Source of the DNA: Straminergon stramineum | Taxonomy: Eukaryota; Streptophyta; Bryopsida; Hypnales; Calliergonaceae | DNA: 64,000 nt | NCBI GenBank assembly: GCA_963920665.1 | Contig: OY987263.1 | Coordinates: 40,955,218 to 41,019,217, forward strand | Direction of reading: 5' to 3' | Part shown: piece by piece, positions 57,830 through 64,000 of the stretch | How positions within the stretch are numbered: position 1 is the first letter of the stretch | Layout: each line of letters starts with the position of its first letter | Notes under the pieces: model-generated | Told to the model about the DNA's origin: nothing | Seen by the model: only the letters and a program-made list of their open reading frames with translations | Database searches by the model: none | Program-made: the position numbers and the translations under genes

Positions 57830-58474
57830 ATGACCTAAAGAAGTTAGTCCACCTCATCTTTATTTGAAAAAAGTACTTACCTAGAGACATGATTTATTTT
57901 TGTTGTGTGCTTCTTATAATTGATGTATAATGTCATGAATTCCTTTCTAGCAAACCCATGTAACACTAGTATCACTTGTCATGTCTTCTTGGAGACAATG
58001 TCGGACCTAGTTTGAAGAGACTTTGTCATATATGCCAATCATTCATCTCTAAAGGACCAAGTGTCTCCTCTAGAAACACTTGAAGATTAGGGCAACCTAA
58101 AATCTCAATATTTTGTATGATTTTTCGAATTTTTTTTAAGATAGGAAAATACATTAGCTTTTGGAGAGTATAATTTTTTTTTCAATTGGTGTCTAGACGT
58201 AAAAGCAACCTTAAGCTCAAAATGGAGGTTGAAGGGCAATACAATCCCCCCTCCAAAAAAAACTCAATTACATTTCTAATATTTTTATCCTCATAGTATT
58301 TTTCTACATGGAAAGATTTGATTCATTCAATTTGAACTATTGATGAGAAAGTTATCAAGAGTTTTATTTTGGGGGCAATTAGAACATCTTCTTCAAAAAC
58401 TAACTTACAAGATTTGGTTATTAACTCAATTTTCACCATTAACGATTCAATTTTTTCTTCTATTTCATACCTAC
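57830..58474. other. AT-rich non-coding DNA
   Basis: No gene recognised. Confidence 0.4.
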
Positions 58475-59335
58475 AATAGGGTGATTGCAAGAAACACTTG
58501 TCCTATTTTGCGTCACACTTTCAATGCGGTGGTTGTTTTGTGCCATAACTATTGGAGAAATGATTGAATGAACATGAAATTCAAAATGTAGGTTCCTCTA
58601 GCACTGATGAATGAACACAAATTAATCTGAATTTTTCAAAATTATTTGAGGGTGTGAAATTGAATTTCATTTACATGTCACATTTGCGGTTTTGATAGTT
58701 TTTAGTACTATTGAGTACCTTTTTTGAAGGATTACATCGTCAAAATTGGACAGTGAGCTACTGTAGTGGAATTACAACTTTTGTGGAGAGGGATTTGCAA
58801 AATCATGTTTCAATTGCCTTTGGCATTGCTCTGATGTGTGCAACGTTTACACAACATTTTCTAAGTAATACAAAATGTTTTCCAATTTCTTCTTGCTCCA
58901 TTCATTAGTTCTCTTAGTTGGCAATAATGGACACTTTTAAATTTATTTTTCCAAAATCATTAACTATTTTTCAAAAATGGGAAAGTTCCAGCTTCATTTT
59001 CTGGGGTAAATCGAAGACACTGTCAGAAAATAGTAGTCCAGGGTATAGTGTAGGACTCCTTAGTACTGGGTGGGGCCCACTACGCCTGCAAATTTGCCAA
59101 CGTGGATGACAAGGACTGTCCCAAAACATCATTCTTCCCTGACATCTCCTATTGTCATCCACTACCATGCGTCCACGTGTCTTCCCAGTGTTTCATCTCG
59201 ATTCCAATCAACGGTCCACGTTTCATCTCCCGTACCCTTCATAGGACTTGCAGGACTCGTAGTACTAATAGGACTGACGCAACAAAAACCGAACACGCAA
59301 CAAATAGGACAAGTGTTTCTTGCAATCACCCAATA
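58475..59335. mobile_element. 853-bp inverted-repeat element with 4-bp duplication
   Basis: The body is 58479-59331. GGGTGATTGCAAGAAACACT at the left is matched inverted at the right, and the match continues to TTGTCCTATTT with AATA just outside both ends (58475-58478, 59332-59335). Its GC-rich right half (58990-59330) has no credible gene. The 4-bp duplication is the same length as that of the large transposon, though the TIR sequence differs. Confidence 0.75.
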
Positions 59336-59934
59336 CTTCTGATTAATAATATTTTTAATAGTGAAAATCAAGAGTTTCTTTAGAAAAATTCTTAGACTTT
59401 CAATGCAATTCTTCAATATAAAACATTTTCAATCCAGAATCGACATTGCAAAAAATACAAGTTTAGAGGATTTAAAGCCTTAAAATTTAGTAATGTGAGG
59501 TGTAAGAGAACCATTTTCCTTCACTTGAAATTGCAATTATCTTGCAACCTACATGGTCAAAGTTTTTGAATTTTTTTCCACACAACTTCATACTATTTTA
59601 GTGCAAAGTCCTATAATTAAATATGTCAAAAAAAATAAAATTTCAAAATTTTTGCACTTTGCAATGGGAATGGCAACTTTGAGTGCATTTCACTCCCCCA
59701 AAGGTCTTGGTCGTTTAGAGGTTGGAGTTCATTTTTCTCAAGTCCCTTCACTTGATGGTTTTTTTCTTTCTTTATAAATTACAAATGTACCTTAGTCAAA
59801 GATGAACCAACCAAATTTTATTTCAAATTTGAAGTTGTTGGTTGATTGAATCAAATCCCACTCAAGGTAAACCGACCCATTACCACCACCCTTCTCAATT
59901 CTATCCTCATGTATAGTAGGTACCTCCCAAACAA
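59336..59934. other. non-coding DNA
   Basis: No gene recognised. Around 59863-59915 a block (CCATTACCACC, CCCTTCTCAATTCT, CCTCATGTA) recurs near 63800-63855. Confidence 0.4.
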
Positions 59935-59937
59935 GGG

Positions 59938-60165
59938 TTGCTATTATGTGAGCATAGGAGTGTGAGCCCATGAGCCTATAATACTATACACCTATGTTAT
60001 AGGTGTATATACCACATAAATCGTCTATGATTATAGGGTATATATGTTACAAATATCCATATTATAGGAGTTTATGATACATACACCTTCTATAGTGGGT
60101 GGTATCTATATTATAGGTACCTATAATGTAGGCTCAATGCTCACAAGCTTGCATTTTGGGGCTCA
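59938..60165. repeat. dispersed repeat family G, copy 2
   Basis: Second copy of the segment at 54335-54540, sharing GCTATTATGTGA, GTGTGAGCCCAT and ACCTATGTTATAGGTG. Confidence 0.6.
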
Positions 60166-60189
60166 TATACTAGCAGTGTTGCCCCCTAA

Positions 60190-60400
60190 ACCACCAATAA
60201 TTGCTAGTATGGCTAATTACTATTATTAGATTGCTCTAATTTTTATATTTTTTCATTGTCAAGTGAAAGGAGGTTCCAACACACCAGAGAATGCTAACTT
60301 ACACTTGGATTTTGTATGCAAAAATTATGAAGGAACAAAGATTGGTTCTAAAAGTATTTCTACCCTACAAGTACATAGTTGATTTTGGAGATGCACACAT
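60190..60400 (+). repeat. dispersed repeat family F, copy 2
   Basis: Co-linear with 52673-52910. No coding: a 69-codon frame at 60291-60500 lies across its right edge. Confidence 0.6.
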
Positions 60401-60507
60401 AGTGAAAATAGGCATCTTTGGATCACTGTGCGTCAATTATAAGACGGTGGATGGTAAGTTAAATAACTTTCAATGTCCCCAGCCCAGCCATGATCAATAA
60501 TGCATTC

Positions 60508-60585
60508 TGGCTAAGACCATTTTTTTTAAACACATGGATAATTTCCATTGAAAGGGGAAAGAGTACACAGAATGGCTAAGACCAT
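60508..60585 (-). mobile_element. very short LINE-like insertion with 13-bp duplication
   Basis: TGGCTAAGACCAT occurs at 60508-60520 and 60573-60585. The 52-bp insert begins with T tract, then AAACACATGGATAATTTCC, matching the antisense LINE fragment at 48364. It is an extreme 5' truncation. Confidence 0.82.
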
Positions 60586-60675
60586 TTCACATAAGGCTGG
60601 TAAGCATGAAAAGTTTCCCATCCACCGTTGAATGTATGACAATTATATACAAAGACCTCATTCTTGCCGTTAGTA

Positions 60676-60700
60676 TCATTATTATTATTATTATTACTAC
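60676..60700 (+). repeat. ATT trinucleotide microsatellite
   Basis: About eight ATT units ending in ACTACTATT. Confidence 0.85.
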
Positions 60701-60988
60701 TATTCAAGTTAAGTTGGATTCCCCATTGGTGGCCCTAATTTAAGTAGCTTGCTGGGGGACCTGCCCGGCAGGGGGCCTCTGCACAGTCACTTGCAGTAAT
60801 CTAATCTGATAGTCAATCCCAACACCCTACTTTCCAAAAAAAACATACTGTAGATGCACCCTTTTTGTTCCAAACAAAAACAAAAAACAACATTAAGCTA
60901 CCTTACCTTATAGAGTAGGACCATTATGTGGTATCATACTTGTTTTGGGAATTTTTTTAGCGTAGCAACTTTTTAAATTTTGTAATGC

Positions 60989-61921
60989 TTAACCCCTAAA
61001 GGACCGGCCTTGTGTTTTTGGCAACATAACTTTTTTGGGCAGGTACACGTGAGCGGAGATTTGACTCATTTAGGCTGAATTTTTTTGACAAGGTGTGGAC
61101 GAGGAATATCTTTGATGCATGCTAAATTTCATTTCATTTGAGTATACAAGTAAAAAGTTATGATGCAAAATGTTGTTTGTTTCTCAACTCGGGCAGCTCG
61201 GGCAGATCTGAAAAAATCACTTTTTTCAGAAATGAAAATTTGAAATTGGTTTTCTATATTTATGTATATGGGGAAAGCTTTGAATCAGTCCATTTTGATC
61301 AATGTGATGAAAGTTATGAGGAATTTCAGTTTGCGGGCAGTTAAGGAATTTGTACTCTAAAATAAACTTTGAAGTCCTTTATTTAACTCAATTTTCCATA
61401 TTTTTTGAAAAAAATAAAATCAGAGGATGTAGATTGTTTATTACAACATTACAACCATTGGGATTGGAATTTTTCAATTCCATAATTAAATTTTTGACAA
61501 TTTAGTATTTTGAATTATTCTCTACTTCTTTCTACATTCTATTTTTTTCCTATATGTTGTACAATTCCAAATGATTCGAAAATTTTCAAGAACATAGCCA
61601 ACTTGCCTTGAAAAAAGAATCCAAATATGCACCACCATTTTGGACATTTTTTCATACAAATGTGACCTTCTGAAGTGCTGCTGCCCGGTTTTTTGCAGGG
61701 AAAAAAAATTGATTTTTGTCACTTCAAATGTTAATATCTTCCAATCCACACGGTGGAAATTTTTGAAATTTTTTTCACATCCTTTCAAAACAACTTACTA
61801 CAAGATCCTACGGTTACATGTGTTCAAAAATGTTTTTTTTCTTAAATTTGATACTTGTGCTAAAAATGGCAGTTTTGGAACGTTTTTGGTGAAAACATAG
61901 TCAAGGAACTTTAGGGGTTAA
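60989..61921 (-). mobile_element. TTAA-flanked ~930-bp element, copy 4 (inverted)
   Basis: Begins TTAACCCCTAAAGGACC and ends GGAACTTTAGGGGTTAA. It matches the reverse complement of copies 2 and 3 (GGGCAGGTACACGTG against the complement of CACATGTATCTGCCC). Confidence 0.8.
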
Positions 61922-62011
61922 GGTATGGGATCCTTGTCAGTGCAATCAAAAAAGTTTCGGTACTATAAGTTCCTATTGAAGGGTTTGCATTGGGCATCCG
62001 ATTTTTGGCCT

Positions 62012-62236
62012 GGGTGGATTGACCCCTCACTTGTCACCAAGGAAAAACCCTGAAATTTTTTATTTGTCACACATGATAAAATTTGAAAATTTTGAATTCA
62101 TATTTGCAATTAGAGGCCCCAAATTAGCGAAGTGAGCTATAGAAGATAAATTAATGAAGCACAAAATAGGGGTCTTTTTATTTACATGCACCCTTAGATT
62201 GACTAAGGGGGGATGAGCAAGGGGGGCAATCCACCC
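62012..62236. mobile_element. family E inverted-repeat element
   Basis: GGGTGGATTGACCCCTCACT at the left pairs with AGCAAGGGGGGCAATCCACC at the right. The interior matches 49290-49440 (ACATGATAAAATTTGAAAAT, AGAGGCCCCAAAT). Confidence 0.65.
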
Positions 62237-62304
62237 TAGCTTGATTTTGGCAACTTGGCACCAAGGAAGACAACTTCCATGGATATTTTAATGATCTGAA
62301 CCCC

Positions 62305-62866
62305 TTAACGTCCAAAGTCATCTCCAGAATTGACGATTAGAGAAAAATAATTATAAAGTGCAATTTGGAAGCATATTTTGGAATTGGTATACAATTAAAG
62401 TTGTAGATTTCATATGTATGGTTAGATTCAACAATGCTATCACCAATATTTCTTTTATAAATTTTGAAAGGAAAATTTCAAAATTCTTTTTAAATACGAT
62501 TACAAGCAAAATATTCATCATTTTTTTAGTAAAATTTGTTGGAATGGATTTGAAATGAGGTTCTTTCCACATAGTGATTTTTTGAAATTTTTGTATTCTT
62601 CAATCTATGACCTCATTTTGGCAAATCTAGTTTTGAAGTAGATTCAATGCAATTTTGGCTTGGTCAACTACTTGACATACTTGCACATTTGTAATATTAG
62701 AAAAATATGTACTCTAATAACACTAAATCCAACCATTAGATAGGACAACTTGATGAAGTATCTCCATAAATTAGGATGACTTCCATCCAAGCAATGAGGA
62801 GGATGAAATTCGAGCTTCAATTTGTTCATTGTCTAGATAATGAATGTCAAAGTGCTTAGGGGTTAA
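62305..62866 (+). mobile_element. TTAA-flanked ~560-bp element
   Basis: TTAA at 62305-62308 and 62863-62866. The interior is co-linear with the nested element at 15000-15578. The right end is AGTGCTTAGGGGTTAA. It shares its right TTAA with the next element. Confidence 0.7.
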
Positions 62867-63786
62867 CCACTAAAGGACTGAGGCCTTTTTCTGCAAAAAA
62901 CACTCAAAACTGCCATTTCTAAAGCAAAGAGTAAAATATTTTGAAAATCGTATTTTTTTTCACATCTAACCATAGGATCTTACAACTAACTAGTATGAAA
63001 ATGTGTGGAAAAAATTTCAAAATTTTTGATCGCATAGATTGGAAGATAACTATGATTAAAGTGAAGACAATAAGTTTTTCAATACATTGCCGAACTAGAT
63101 TATTTATTTAACTTTGAACCTTCTTAACTTTAATTTTTTACCCTACAAAGTTTTGAGCTTTAAATCTTTATGGTGGAGAATCGAGTTGAGAGTCTAGGGA
63201 AAAAAGAGAAAATACAAAAAAAATTCACTTTTATTCTTTAAAAAATTATTAAGTAGAAGTAGGTACAAGATAGAAGGAAAATCTAAATTATTAATACCTA
63301 CTAGATGGGATTAAAATGCACTAATTCCAATGGTGAGAATTTTTTAGCAAGAGAATTAAACCATTTAGACCTTTTTTTTGAAAAATTGTAAAAATTGCAT
63401 TCAGAAATGAATCTTACAAGTTATTTTTTCAAGAAGATGCTCTAATTGCCTGAAAAACAAGATTGTCCATAACTTTCTCAAAACAAATACAAGTAGAATG
63501 AATCAAAGCTTTCCACGGAGACAAAAATATAAACTATGAGGAAATTTATGTTTTAATTAAATTAAATTATTCTTTTTTTGTTGTCCCTTCTCTCTTGTTT
63601 TGAGCTTATTTGGGCATAACTTTTGTTCATGGGCATTGAATGAAAAATAATTATATGCCCTTGAAGCTAATCAATTTTTATATCTTCACAAAAAGTTTCA
63701 AAAAATTAGGACAAAAATTGAGACCATAGGTACCTGCCCCAAATCCCATTTGTCCCTCGAAGGGACAATGGTCCTTTAGGAGTTAA
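62863..63786 (+). mobile_element. TTAA-flanked ~930-bp element, copy 5
   Basis: Begins TTAACCACTAAAGGACTG and ends GGTCCTTTAGGAGTTAA. The interior resembles copies 1-4 (AACTGCCATTTCTA, CATAGGATCTTACAA) but is more diverged. Confidence 0.75.
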
Positions 63787-64000
63787 TCCACTATCCTCCA
63801 AATAAGGTGAAACAAACCATTACTACTGCCCTTCTCAATTCTGCCCTCATGTACTTGTGGTGTAAATTTCCCATCTAGAATGTATACTACAGATACACTA
63901 GGGGGGGAATTGAAAAGTGTAGCAGTAATAGGTTGTTCACCAAAATACCTTGCATTGATGATACCGATATACCATCATTTGCATAGGATAAAATTCAATA
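63787..64000. other. non-coding DNA at the window end
   Basis: Only a copy of the 59863-59915 block was noticed. Confidence 0.4.

Noticed and set aside
58986..59342. Possible gene in the GC-rich patch within the 853-bp element
   Set aside because: Overlapping short frames on both strands without recognisable motifs.
1..64000. CRISPR array, prokaryotic operon or phage interpretation
   Set aside because: The window has spliced genes, plant gene families and eukaryotic transposons; no regularly spaced repeats of CRISPR type were seen.
1..64000. LTR retrotransposon or viral insertion
   Set aside because: No reverse transcriptase, integrase or protease motifs and no long direct repeats of LTR type were recognised.

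Overview
The window looks like nuclear DNA of a land plant, most likely a bryophyte and probably a moss. It is very AT-rich and gene-poor, with small introns using GT-AG junctions. It carries a TIR-NBS-LRR immune receptor gene and a MYND zinc-finger gene of the plant type. Most of the rest is small DNA transposons with terminal inverted repeats (TIRs), plus a few truncated retroposons. The moss assignment is inference from composition and the style of the receptor; no rRNA, tRNA or organellar marker was seen. No LTR-retrotransposon coding sequence was found.

0-4.5 kb: AT-rich DNA with one hAT-like non-autonomous element. 4.5-21.8 kb: the main object, a roughly 17.3-kb DNA transposon. Its ends are 27-bp TIRs differing at two positions, flanked by a 4-bp AATC candidate target duplication. 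It has two large genes transcribed outward from a central non-coding block. The right gene (18.2-21.4 kb, +) encodes a ~1,070-residue transposase-like protein with an RNase-H-like pattern (DGMDQ ... VDNTTRENKN ... GHTHEDID). The left gene (9.6-5.0 kb, -) is one uninterrupted 1,529-codon frame for a partner protein with an acidic, repeat-rich C-terminus and a ParB/sulfiredoxin-like DGQH motif. Both frames carry in-frame TAG/TGA codons (seven and one) but no frameshift. This suggests decay by C-to-T change rather than by indels. Between the genes lie splice-like leader sequences and three near-identical palindromes with alternating CG cores.

21.8-29.1 kb: small elements, including two adjacent TTAA-flanked ~930-bp elements sharing one TTAA, then a GC-richer block at 26.8-29.1 kb holding a diverged direct duplication. 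This block may be the promoter or leader of the receptor gene. 31.3-35.4 kb: a TIR-NB-ARC-LRR gene in at least four exons whose first exon was not found, followed by what may be a decayed C-terminal extension. 38.5-40.8 kb: an exon-like fragment of unknown family and an intact single-exon MYND gene with a duplicated upstream leader.

41-64 kb: almost entirely repeats. TTAA-flanked families (TIR TTAACCCCTAAAGGACC and relatives) dominate. There are also a Harbinger-type element, two 302-bp elements in inverted orientation forming a near-perfect long hairpin, three retroposon insertions with clear target duplications, and an 853-bp element with a 4-bp duplication. Several elements are nested, which gives a relative order of insertion.
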